From positions 1-60,071 of the forward strand of contig WRBJ01000007.1 in assembly GCA_009784615.1 (NCBI GenBank): 60,071 nucleotides of DNA. The letters run 5' to 3'. Positions 7,465 to 14,971 of the stretch are shown here, piece after piece. Position 1 is the first letter of the stretch; each line of letters begins with the position of its first letter. The notes under the pieces were generated by a model. The model had not been told where the DNA came from, did no database searches, and saw only the letters and a program-made list of their open reading frames with translations. The position numbers were made by a program, and so were the translations under genes. Origin of the DNA: Defluviitaleaceae bacterium (GTDB lineage Bacteria; Bacillota; Clostridia; Lachnospirales; WRAX01).

Positions 7465-8169
7465 CTAAAACCTTTTATGACGTGAGGCATTATGATATTT
7501 TTCAATAATATGATAATTATCTCCCATTGTGCTCGTCAATAAAAATTCGTCAATCTCCGTATAACTTATGCCCATATCAGCCTCATCAGTCTGCCCCTCA
7601 AAAAGGCTCGCCGACGGGGCTTTTTTGTATATCCTTTCATCAACTTCCAAATATTCTAAAAAAGCGTGTACCTCTGTCGCAGTAAGGTCAAAAATCGGGT
7701 TAAAATCGCTGGCACCATCACCCCATTTGGTAAAATACCCCATATAAATCTCACTGCGGTTGCTTGTCCCTGCCACAACCGACCCACGGTTGGCGGCAAT
7801 GGCATACAATGTTGCCATACGCAAACGTGGCGCAATATTAATATCCGCCTGTTGCGATAATTCCATACCAATCGCCGATACAAGCGAGCTTTTCGTGGGT
7901 GTCAAATCCACCTCTATATGCTTTATACCAAATTGTTCCGCAACCAAAATTGCGTCATCGCGGTCTTTTGTATAGTTTAAAGAAGACGAGCAAGGCATAA
8001 TAACACCCAAAGTATTGCGGTGTGCCATCCTGCACAAAATACCAACAAGCGCAGAATCTTTTCCGCCAGACGCACCAAAAACAATACCTTTTGCCCCAGC
8101 TTTTAATAAAAAATCCTGAATCTGCGTAACTCTCATAATGGTTTCCATTTCAAAATCTAAATCTATCAT
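7465..8169 (-). CDS. nadE: NAD synthetase (NH3-dependent type)
   Basis: This 234-residue enzyme adenylates and amidates nicotinate adenine dinucleotide to NAD. The ATP-pyrophosphatase P-loop SGGKDS lies at residues 34-39, with PRLRMATLYAIAANRGSVVAGTSNRSE, YFTKWGDGASDFNPIFDLTATEV and the C-terminal KAPSASLFEGQTDEADMG. There is no N-terminal glutaminase domain, so it uses ammonia. The ATG at 8169 overlaps the stop of the upstream small gene (ATGA) and has GAGGAA eight bases upstream. The next three codons of a longer TTG start were rejected. Confidence 0.93.
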   Translation of the reverse strand: MIDLDFEMETIMRVTQIQDFLLKAGAKGIVFGASGGKDSALVGILCRMAHRNTLGVIMPCSSSLNYTKDRDDAILVAEQFGIKHIEVDLTPTKSSLVSAIGMELSQQADINIAPRLRMATLYAIAANRGSVVAGTSNRSEIYMGYFTKWGDGASDFNPIFDLTATEVHAFLEYLEVDERIYKKAPSASLFEGQTDEADMGISYTEIDEFLLTSTMGDNYHIIEKYHNASRHKRF

Positions 8170-8384
8170 AAGCAATTCCTCACAAATCCATCAAAGTATA
8201 TATGGTTATTTTCATCTAAAAAATCAGCAAAAACCGCCTTTGCTTCCGCAAAATTCAAACCACTATCAACAGCACAGGCGGCAATACTAAGCGCAGAAGC
8301 CGCACAGCCCGCATCGTCCCCAAACCGTGCAAAAGTACGCCGTATCAAATCTTCATATTCCACAGTATATACAAAAATCTCCAT
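8166..8384 (-). CDS. Small acidic protein coupled to nadE
   Basis: A 72-residue protein of unknown function, mostly helical, with the sequence core DLIRRTFARFGDDAGCAASALSIAACAVDSGLNFAEAKAVFADFL. Its stop overlaps the nadE start by four bases, so translation is probably coupled. A GGGGCTAAGA site precedes the ATG. No family is recognised; the tight coupling argues that it is real. Confidence 0.55.
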   Translation of the reverse strand: MEIFVYTVEYEDLIRRTFARFGDDAGCAASALSIAACAVDSGLNFAEAKAVFADFLDENNHIYFDGFVRNCL

Positions 8385-8452
8385 TTCTTAGCCCCACATT
8401 CGTCATTATTTCAATATATGTAGAAGGCTAAATTGAGTTATTTTGTACCGCA

Positions 8453-8716
8453 TTATTTCCTGCGAAACAGTGAAAAAACACCGCCAATAACCGCGCCGAT
8501 AATAGCAATAGTCACGGCAATTACAATAACGACCAAAAAAATAGGAATAGCTACAACAAATACACCTAGCAGTAAAAGCACAACAAAAACAACCACCGCA
8601 ATAGCAATCAATATCGCCAAAGGAACAACAACAAGCACAAGCAATTTCAGCCTCAAAGGCAACCCTTTAAAACCTTCCTTTCCATCAACGACCACACCAT
8701 TAATCACAAATCGCAT
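8453..8716 (-). CDS. Small hydrophobic membrane protein
   Basis: The 87-residue protein has a short polar start (MRFVINGVVVDGKEGFKGLPLRLK) and then about 60 residues almost entirely of V, I, L, A and G, ending in FSLFRRK. It would form two or three membrane helices with a cytoplasmic basic tail. A GGGGGTGG site lies six bases upstream and the gene starts 11 bases after hslO, so it is likely in that operon. The low complexity makes homology calls unreliable. Confidence 0.55.
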   Translation of the reverse strand: MRFVINGVVVDGKEGFKGLPLRLKLLVLVVVPLAILIAIAVVVFVVLLLLGVFVVAIPIFLVVIVIAVTIAIIGAVIGGVFSLFRRK

Positions 8717-8727
8717 AAATCCACCCC

Positions 8728-9606
8728 CTAATTTGAATTTTCTAGGATTTTTTGTAAATCCCTAGCGTCAAAACTATACTTGCTCAAACAAAAATGACAC
8801 TCAATGTCCGCCTTTCCATCTTCGGTGAGCAGACTAGCAATCTCATCACGCCCCATAGCAACCAAAGCACCATAAGCTCGCTCTACACTACAATTACATC
8901 TAAAAGATATTTCAGACTTTTGCGTAATCTCATAGCCAAAAGGCGAAAGCAACAAATCCATAATATCCTCGGGCGTTTTACCGTCAGCCAAAATCTGTGA
9001 AATCGGCGGAAAACTAGCAATGTGTGCTTCAAGCTTATCTATAATATCGCCCCAATCACCAGGCAACAATTGCAAAAAGAACCCGCCAGCCGCCTTTACG
9101 CTATGGTTGCAATCCACCAAAACACCCAAAGATACAACGCTGGGCGTTTGCTCGCTTATAACATAATATGCTGCAATATCTTCCGCAATCTCCCCGGAAA
9201 CAAGCTCTACCGTGCCGATATAAGGCTCTTTCAACCCAACATCCTTCGACACGGTTAACTTACCCTTGCCAATACCGCCGCCAACATCCAGCTTGCCATC
9301 AGCACGATTAGCCACATCCGCTTGCGGGTAATGCACATAACCACGCACACGCCCCAAACCATCTGTTACAGCCAAAATACCACCAAGCACACCATCACCT
9401 TTAATACTTATGGTTGTATTATCATCATCATTGCCCGACATCAAACCCATTATAGCCGCCGCTGTCAAAGTCCGCCCCAATGCCGCCGTGGCAACAGGTG
9501 TTGTTTTGTGAATACTAGCCGCCTCATCAACCAACAAACGGCTACTAGCCACAAATGCCCGAATTTTGCCATCCGCCGCTGTCGCTCTTAAACAATAATC
9601 TTTCAT
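8728..9606 (-). CDS. hslO: Hsp33 redox-regulated chaperone
   Basis: The 292-residue protein matches Hsp33: an N-terminal substrate-binding domain (RAFVASSRLLVDEAASIHKTTPVATAALGRTLTAAAIMGLM) and a C-terminal redox switch with the zinc-binding cysteines CNC at 237-239 and CHFC at 270-273. Under oxidation these release zinc, the protein unfolds locally, dimerises and holds unfolding clients in the cytoplasm. The ATG has a GAGAGGA site. In an anaerobe this serves oxygen exposure. Confidence 0.95.
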   Translation of the reverse strand: MKDYCLRATAADGKIRAFVASSRLLVDEAASIHKTTPVATAALGRTLTAAAIMGLMSGNDDDNTTISIKGDGVLGGILAVTDGLGRVRGYVHYPQADVANRADGKLDVGGGIGKGKLTVSKDVGLKEPYIGTVELVSGEIAEDIAAYYVISEQTPSVVSLGVLVDCNHSVKAAGGFFLQLLPGDWGDIIDKLEAHIASFPPISQILADGKTPEDIMDLLLSPFGYEITQKSEISFRCNCSVERAYGALVAMGRDEIASLLTEDGKADIECHFCLSKYSFDARDLQKILENSN

Positions 9607-9647
9607 TATTCTAATCCTCTCATATCAAAATCAAGCATATTTTGTGT

Positions 9648-10043
9648 TTACCTCGCAATTTCTCTCCAATTCAAATCTCCGCGTTCAAGCGTCAAAAGTA
9701 AAGCCTCTGCTGTAGCAAGATTGGTCGCAAAAGGTATATTATGCGCATCACAAGCCTGCATAATTTCAATAACGCCGTATTCGTCACGATAAATATATTC
9801 TGGGTCACAAAGATAAATCGCAATATCAATATCATTATGCGCAATCTGCGTTGCCATTTGCTGTTCGCCACCAAGCCGACCTTCAAGATATTTTACCACT
9901 TTCAAACCCGTCGCCATTTCCACAGCACGCCCTGTTGTCCCTGTGGCAAAGATATTATGCTTGCTCAAAATATGTCGATACCCAATACACAAATTCTCCA
10001 TCAGCACTTTTTTACGACCGTGCGCCGCCAAAGCAATATTCAC
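9648..10043 (-). CDS. Methylglyoxal synthase-like protein with altered active site
   Basis: The 131-residue protein has the MGS fold signatures NIALAAHGRKK, ATGTTGRAVEMATGLKV and IPFATNLATAEALL. I chose GTG at 10043: it overlaps the rodA stop (GTGA), has GGGGGAG nine bases upstream and aligns with the usual start MxIALIAHD. MgsA turns dihydroxyacetone phosphate into methylglyoxal. By alignment from memory with E. coli MgsA, Asp71 (GGDQQ) is Glu here (GGEQQ), Asp91 is kept (CDP), and His98 and Asp101 (PHDPD) are replaced in RDEYG. So fold and position fit mgsA, but the catalytic activity is in doubt. Confidence 0.75.
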   Translation of the reverse strand: MNIALAAHGRKKVLMENLCIGYRHILSKHNIFATGTTGRAVEMATGLKVVKYLEGRLGGEQQMATQIAHNDIDIAIYLCDPEYIYRDEYGVIEIMQACDAHNIPFATNLATAEALLLTLERGDLNWREIAR

Positions 10044-11218
10044 TTTTTGCCGCTCCCCCAATCCTCAAACATAGAATATTCCCTCGTCATCCCCACATTA
10101 ATAACAAGCCCAATCATAGCCAAAAAAACCCAGGTAGAACTACCGCCGCTGGATATAAAGGGCAAATTTATCCCCGTATTAGGCAAAAACCACGTATTAA
10201 CACCAACGTGTACAAAAGTTTGAAAAGCAACCGCCGCCCCAACGCCAGCCGCAATAAGCCGACCCATAAGGTTTTGTGCTCTATGTGCTATCATAAAGCA
10301 ACGTATAACCACAGCAAATAAAAGCGCAAGAACAACTACCACACCCAAAAACCCAAATTCTGCCCCAATTATAGATAAAATAAAGTCATTAGAACTCTCA
10401 AAAACAGTGATAGTATTATTAAAAAGTCCACGACCAGTTAAAAGCCCACTGCGCAAAGCCGCCAAAGCCTGCTCGTTTTGCATAGTAGCATCCGTACCAA
10501 GCTCGGGATACCAAAGGCTGTAAATGCGTTGCAACTGCCAATCTCCAACCAACCTATCAAGTATAAGCGGTGTTTCGGCGTGCAATTCTATAAAGAAAAA
10601 CAATGCGGCAGGAACAAGTATAATAGACGTAAAAACAATATATTTCCAGCTAATGCCGCCAACAAACAACATCGCAACCATAATAAAAAGCGGCACAGTA
10701 GAAGCCGACCATGAAGGTTGTATAAAAATTAAAACAAAGGTAACCAATGTTGCACCAACAACCATCCCAACAACCCATAGCTTGTTGATTTGTTCACGAT
10801 ATTTATATATCAGCGTAGCAAGAAAAATCACCATAAAAACCTTGGCAAATTCTGACGGTTGTATTCCCAACATAGTTTCGCCAACCCTCACACCAAGCCA
10901 ACGTGAAACAGAGCTATATGTCTGCGGAATAATAAGCACCACAATCAGCAAAATAATATTAACACCATACAATGGCAAATAAAATTTACAAATAGTTTCA
11001 AAATTAACAAAAGCGGCAAGCAACATAATACCAATGCCCGTCAAAACAAAAACCAACTGGCTGATAAATGTAGCAGAAGCACCGCCGCCGCTACCCATTC
11101 CTGTATTAGATGCTACCACCAAAAGCCCAAAAGCCGACAAAACAACGACCAGCACAAAAAGCACAAGGTCGAAAGATTTCGGGTCGCGTTTAATGTTATT
11201 AATCAACGGCGTTTCCAT
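10040..11218 (-). CDS. rodA: RodA/FtsW/SpoVE-family peptidoglycan glycosyltransferase
   Basis: The 392-residue polytopic protein has about ten membrane segments and the SEDS-family marks GIQPSEFAKVF, GLLTGRGLF, SSNDFILSIIGAEFGFLG and the C-terminal LPNTGINLPFISSGGSS. SEDS proteins polymerise lipid II glycan strands with a cognate class B PBP; one lies five genes upstream in the same direction. The place after minE makes RodA (elongation) more likely than FtsW or SpoVE. The usual QPDxGT motif reads QPSWSA here, which is atypical. It overlaps minE by 16 bases. Confidence 0.88.
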   Translation of the reverse strand: METPLINNIKRDPKSFDLVLFVLVVVLSAFGLLVVASNTGMGSGGGASATFISQLVFVLTGIGIMLLAAFVNFETICKFYLPLYGVNIILLIVVLIIPQTYSSVSRWLGVRVGETMLGIQPSEFAKVFMVIFLATLIYKYREQINKLWVVGMVVGATLVTFVLIFIQPSWSASTVPLFIMVAMLFVGGISWKYIVFTSIILVPAALFFFIELHAETPLILDRLVGDWQLQRIYSLWYPELGTDATMQNEQALAALRSGLLTGRGLFNNTITVFESSNDFILSIIGAEFGFLGVVVVLALLFAVVIRCFMIAHRAQNLMGRLIAAGVGAAVAFQTFVHVGVNTWFLPNTGINLPFISSGGSSTWVFLAMIGLVINVGMTREYSMFEDWGSGKK

Positions 11219-11463
11219 CCTTTTATAGGAATATTTGCAACCAAAGACGGCGATTCTTCACCACAAGCAGGGTCGCCACCAATGCGTATATCAAGCTCAT
11301 CCTCGTCAATATCCACATACGAAGCAATAACCTTGATAATATCAGATTTCAACATCTCCAACATCTGCGGCGATGTGTTCATACGGTCTTGAAAAAGCAC
11401 CAATTGCAGGCGGTCTTTAGCAATCTGCCCAGATTTCTGTTTTTTAAACCCAAAAAATCCCAT
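11203..11463 (-). CDS. minE: Cell division topological factor MinE
   Basis: This 86-residue protein fits MinE length and pattern: an N-terminal membrane-targeting and anti-MinCD helix (MGFFGFKK...AKDRLQLVLFQDR) and a C-terminal topological domain (MLKSDIIKVIASYVDIDEDELDIRI). MinE stimulates MinD ATPase and drives pole-to-pole oscillation that keeps Z-rings at midcell. The ATG has AGGAGG upstream, 12 bases after minD. Confidence 0.95.
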   Translation of the reverse strand: MGFFGFKKQKSGQIAKDRLQLVLFQDRMNTSPQMLEMLKSDIIKVIASYVDIDEDELDIRIGGDPACGEESPSLVANIPIKGWKRR

Positions 11464-11475
11464 ATTGCTAACCTC

Positions 11476-12270
11476 CTAGCTCTTTTTAAAAATTTTTCTT
11501 ATTTTATCTATAAATTTTTCATCTGAAGTTATTTCAAGCATTGCCACATTTTCATCTACAATACGTGCGGCAACATTTCTAAAAGCCGCCCCTGCCTTAC
11601 TACCTGCTTCTGCCACAGCAACCTCGCCACGGTTGGTCGTTGTTACAATGCTTTCATCATCAGGCACAACACCCAAAACATCAATGGCAAGCACATCCGT
11701 AACATCCGACAACGTTAACATCTCGCCACGTTTAGTAAGCTCGGGACGAATACGGTTAAGCACAAGCCGTATATCCTTAATATTGGCGGCTTCCAAAAGC
11801 CCAACAATACGGTCAGCATCCCGCACGCTACTCACCTCTGGTGTAGCAACCACAATCGCCCTTTGCGCCGCCGCAATAGCGTTTTGAAAACCTTGTTCAA
11901 TCCCCGCAGGACAGTCAATAACGATATAGTCGTAATCATCAGCAAGCGACCCAACCAACTTTACCATCTGTTCAGGACTAACCGCTCCTTTATCCTTGGT
12001 TTGCGCCGCCGCAAGCAAATGCAAATTTTCATAACGCTTGTCCTTTATCAACGCCTGCTTAACACGGCAAACACCTTCCACAACCTGCACTAAATCATAT
12101 ACAATGCGGTTTTCCAACCCCATAACCACATCCAAATTTCGCAAACCAATATCAGCGTCAATCAAAACAACACTTTTTCCTGCCGCCGCCAAAGCAACCC
12201 CTATATTTGCAGTGGTCGTGGTTTTTCCAACCCCGCCTTTTCCACTGGTTACAACAATTATTTCCGCCAT
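11476..12270 (-). CDS. minD: Septum site-determining ATPase MinD
   Basis: The 264-residue P-loop ATPase has the deviant Walker A GKGGVGKTT at residues 10-18, ADIGLRNLDVVMGLENR and DCPAGIEQGF. The C-terminus (EKFIDKIRKIFKK) is the amphipathic membrane-targeting helix. MinD binds the membrane as an ATP dimer, recruits MinC and is released by MinE. It starts with GGAGGATAAT upstream and lies 12 bases after minC. Confidence 0.96.
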   Translation of the reverse strand: MAEIIVVTSGKGGVGKTTTTANIGVALAAAGKSVVLIDADIGLRNLDVVMGLENRIVYDLVQVVEGVCRVKQALIKDKRYENLHLLAAAQTKDKGAVSPEQMVKLVGSLADDYDYIVIDCPAGIEQGFQNAIAAAQRAIVVATPEVSSVRDADRIVGLLEAANIKDIRLVLNRIRPELTKRGEMLTLSDVTDVLAIDVLGVVPDDESIVTTTNRGEVAVAEAGSKAGAAFRNVAARIVDENVAMLEITSDEKFIDKIRKIFKKS

Positions 12271-12282
12271 ATTATCCTCCGC

Positions 12283-12924
12283 TTATGTACTAATAGTATC
12301 AACATATATCGCACCATCCTGTAAAAATGCATAGGATGGATTCTCTTTTATCACATCAGGAACACCTTCATAAAAATGTACCTCCGCACTAGCAATCTTC
12401 AAATGCGTTGGTTGGAACGAAAAAGCGCACACAATCGCCTTTTCATTACCTTCTGTGCCAGCGTGAGCAAAACCACGCATAGCTCCAAAAATCATAACGC
12501 TACCTGTAGCATAAATCTCTGCACCAGCATTAACATCACCCAAAATAACTACAGACCCATTATGTGTAATTATCTGTCCGCCGCGCAAATTACTTTTGCG
12601 ATACAATACCTCATCAGAGGATGACTTTTTCGCTGATTTCACAGATTTTTGCTCAATCTGCAACTCGCCCGTTTGGTCGTCTACATATGTAATATTAATG
12701 CCTGCCTCATCATCAAAAACCTCAATCAATTCGGCAATTTCATCCTCTGAAAGCACTTTGCCTTTAAAGGTAATAGATGTAGAAGCACCCGCAAAAAAAT
12801 TGCCCGCATCACGGATTTTTTGCCGCAAAACCTGCGAAATATGCGAAAAATCGGCACCTTCATCCAATATCACAATTATCCCAGTCTTGCCGCCTTTGAA
12901 AATAACTGCATTATCTTTTGTCAT
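12283..12924 (-). CDS. minC: Septum site-determining inhibitor MinC
   Basis: The 213-residue protein has an N-terminal FtsZ-interacting domain and, from about residue 110, the beta-helical MinC C-domain (LRGGQIITHNGSVVILGDVNAGAEIYATGSVMIFGAMRGFAHAG). MinC inhibits FtsZ assembly at the poles when recruited by MinD. Order PBP-minC-minD-minE-rodA fits clostridial shape clusters, although mreBCD is absent here. Confidence 0.93.
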   Translation of the reverse strand: MTKDNAVIFKGGKTGIIVILDEGADFSHISQVLRQKIRDAGNFFAGASTSITFKGKVLSEDEIAELIEVFDDEAGINITYVDDQTGELQIEQKSVKSAKKSSSDEVLYRKSNLRGGQIITHNGSVVILGDVNAGAEIYATGSVMIFGAMRGFAHAGTEGNEKAIVCAFSFQPTHLKIASAEVHFYEGVPDVIKENPSYAFLQDGAIYVDTIST

Positions 12925-12968
12925 AAATTTTCGCCTTTCTTATGTTTGAAAATATTATACAGCAAACA

Positions 12969-14363
12969 TTACTCAATAGCAAGCGCAAAAATTCGCCCCG
13001 CCAACTGCGTTGCCCTAGTACCGCCGCTCGTATTTTCCATAATTATCGCAAGCGCAATCTGCGGCTCGTCCGCAGGTGCAAAACCAATAAACCAAGAATG
13101 GTCAATGCCAGTTTCGTTCTGTGCAGTTCCTGTTTTTCCCGCCGTCTGCATATTTGCCACAGCCGCCAAGCTCGCCGTGCCAAAATTAACAGCATCTACC
13201 ATAGACTGTGCCAAAATCTCGGCATAATTAGCACGCATAACACGCCCATTATTTCCGTGGCGGAAATTTCTCACAACATTATCACTTACACCCGCTATAT
13301 GCGAAACCAAATGCGGTTGCGGCGCAACGCCGCCATTAGCAATAGCCGCCGCAAAAACCGCCATATTAAGAGGTGTCGCAGTGGTTCGTCCTTGTCCAAT
13401 AGCAGTTTCAATCAATTCAGACCGTTCTGGTTGCAAAGGTAACAAAAACTGCGGCATAGATACATTAAGCTCAAAATCCAGTATTTGGTTAAAAAAACCA
13501 GCACTTTCAGCGGCATTAATAATGTGTCTAGCAGGTATCATCTCTGCCAAATGCGCAAAATACCCGTTACAAGATAGTGCCATCGCTCTGCTAAAATCCA
13601 CATAACCGTGCGCAGTACCGCCAAAACACTGCAAGTTCTGCTCGCCAAAAATATGATGTCCCGTACAATGCATACTAAAATCAAGCAAATCCATATTATA
13701 TTCCATAGCCGCTAAAGCAGTAATTAATTTAAATGTAGAACCAGGCGGATAAAGTCCGCTCGTAGCCCGATTTAAAAGCGGTGCAGAGCCATCACCAATC
13801 AAGCCAGACCAATTTGCAACAACATCATTAGGGTCGAAAGAGGGAAGGGAAACCATAGCCAAAACCGCACCGGTACGTACATCCAACACAACCGCCGCAC
13901 CACGTCCATTAGCGGCAATGGTATCGTGCGCAAGCCGCTGAACATCCGCATCCAATGTACTATGTACAGAATTAGCCATCATCTCGTCACCAAAAAACAC
14001 ATTGCCCAACCGTTGCCATAACTCACGATTAAGGTTTTGAAGTGCAAAATTTTGCGTAAGTTCAAGCCCAGCACGACTAACGCCGCTATAACCTACACTA
14101 TGTGCAAAAATACTACCAAAAGGATACTCCCTAACATAACCACCATCATCTAATGCCACGGAACGAGCCAAAACCTGCCTATTGCGGTCGTAAATAGCAC
14201 CACGCCGCCCGTCCATTTCCATATTAACACGTGCATTAAATGGATTAGCAACAGTATCACGCCCGCCAACCGCCGCAAACCACACAAAATAGGCTCCCAT
14301 CGCCAAAAACAGCACAAACAAAAGCCAAAACATCCGTCCAATATTTTTTCTAAAATTCTCCAT
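12969..14363 (-). CDS. Class B penicillin-binding transpeptidase (PBP2-like)
   Basis: The 464-residue protein has an N-terminal anchor (about residues 8-27) and a transpeptidase domain with the three active-site motifs GSTFK (SxxK), ALSCNGYF (SxN) and AGKTGTAQ (KTG). It crosslinks peptidoglycan outside the membrane. It is short for a class B PBP because the N-terminal pedestal is reduced, resembling the PbpA/SpoVD-like forms of clostridia. The ATG at 14363 has AGGAG five bases upstream; the GTG at 14378 is less likely. It is a probable partner of the RodA encoded downstream. Confidence 0.9.
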   Translation of the reverse strand: MENFRKNIGRMFWLLFVLFLAMGAYFVWFAAVGGRDTVANPFNARVNMEMDGRRGAIYDRNRQVLARSVALDDGGYVREYPFGSIFAHSVGYSGVSRAGLELTQNFALQNLNRELWQRLGNVFFGDEMMANSVHSTLDADVQRLAHDTIAANGRGAAVVLDVRTGAVLAMVSLPSFDPNDVVANWSGLIGDGSAPLLNRATSGLYPPGSTFKLITALAAMEYNMDLLDFSMHCTGHHIFGEQNLQCFGGTAHGYVDFSRAMALSCNGYFAHLAEMIPARHIINAAESAGFFNQILDFELNVSMPQFLLPLQPERSELIETAIGQGRTTATPLNMAVFAAAIANGGVAPQPHLVSHIAGVSDNVVRNFRHGNNGRVMRANYAEILAQSMVDAVNFGTASLAAVANMQTAGKTGTAQNETGIDHSWFIGFAPADEPQIALAIIMENTSGGTRATQLAGRIFALAIE

Positions 14364-14371
14364 AATTGCTC

Positions 14372-14887
14372 CTACCACAAACGCTCAATTGCCTGTGTCG
14401 AATTAATCATAAAAAACAACGTACTTTCGTGGTTTTCAAACTCTGGCAATATATACAACATATACAGTAAAAACTCGTCACCAAGCCCAAACCCAGCACT
14501 ATGAACATCAATAATATCAACCACATCGCCAACATTAATCACAAAATTCTCATTACGTTGGCTATGCACATTCAAAACCTCGGCACTATATATCTTAAAC
14601 TCTCGATAATCACGCACATCTCTCGCTCTGTCAATATTACCAATGCCTAACACCTGCACACGCTGGCTCAAAACCCGAACCTCCACTACATAGTCCGCCG
14701 TGGCAAACATCTCGTCAACGCTACCAAATTCCGCAAAATCACCATTTGCCAACCTATCCATATTCCAATGCGCCCTAAAAGCATTCCAATCCCCGCCAAA
14801 AAACTCGCTACCATCACGTCTATCCACCAAAACACCAACAATTACAAACATAGTCGCCAAAATAGCCAAACCCAGAACAACCCTCAT
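14372..14887 (-). CDS. Membrane-anchored extracytoplasmic protein, unknown
   Basis: The 171-residue protein has an N-terminal membrane anchor or uncleaved signal (RVVLGLAILATMFVIVGVLV) and a soluble domain with a beta-rich core (ATADYVVEVRVLSQRVQVLG...VGDVVDIIDVHSAGFGLGDEFLLYMLY). The core recalls small OB-like extracytoplasmic domains, but I cannot name a family. It sits eight bases upstream of the PBP gene and may be a partner in wall synthesis, by position only. Confidence 0.6.
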   Translation of the reverse strand: MRVVLGLAILATMFVIVGVLVDRRDGSEFFGGDWNAFRAHWNMDRLANGDFAEFGSVDEMFATADYVVEVRVLSQRVQVLGIGNIDRARDVRDYREFKIYSAEVLNVHSQRNENFVINVGDVVDIIDVHSAGFGLGDEFLLYMLYILPEFENHESTLFFMINSTQAIERLW

Positions 14888-14936
14888 TTTTACTTCTCTG
14901 CTCAACCCAATCCCCCCAATATCGTAATAGTCGCAA

Positions 14937-14955
14937 GGGCGAGCAATGCTCGCCC
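14937..14955. repeat. Intergenic palindrome (REP-like)
   Basis: GGGCGAGC-AAT-GCTCGCCC is a perfect eight-base palindrome between alaS and the downstream gene. It is followed on the plus strand by GTCTTCC rather than T, so it does not look like a simple terminator, and it resembles the palindrome at 5786-5812. Confidence 0.5.
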
Positions 14956-14971
14956 GTCTTCCATATTAAAA

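Noticed and set aside
12942-13442. Plus-strand open frames opposite the PBP and min genes
   Set aside because: All are shadows of the minus-strand operon, with basic low-complexity composition and no start signals.
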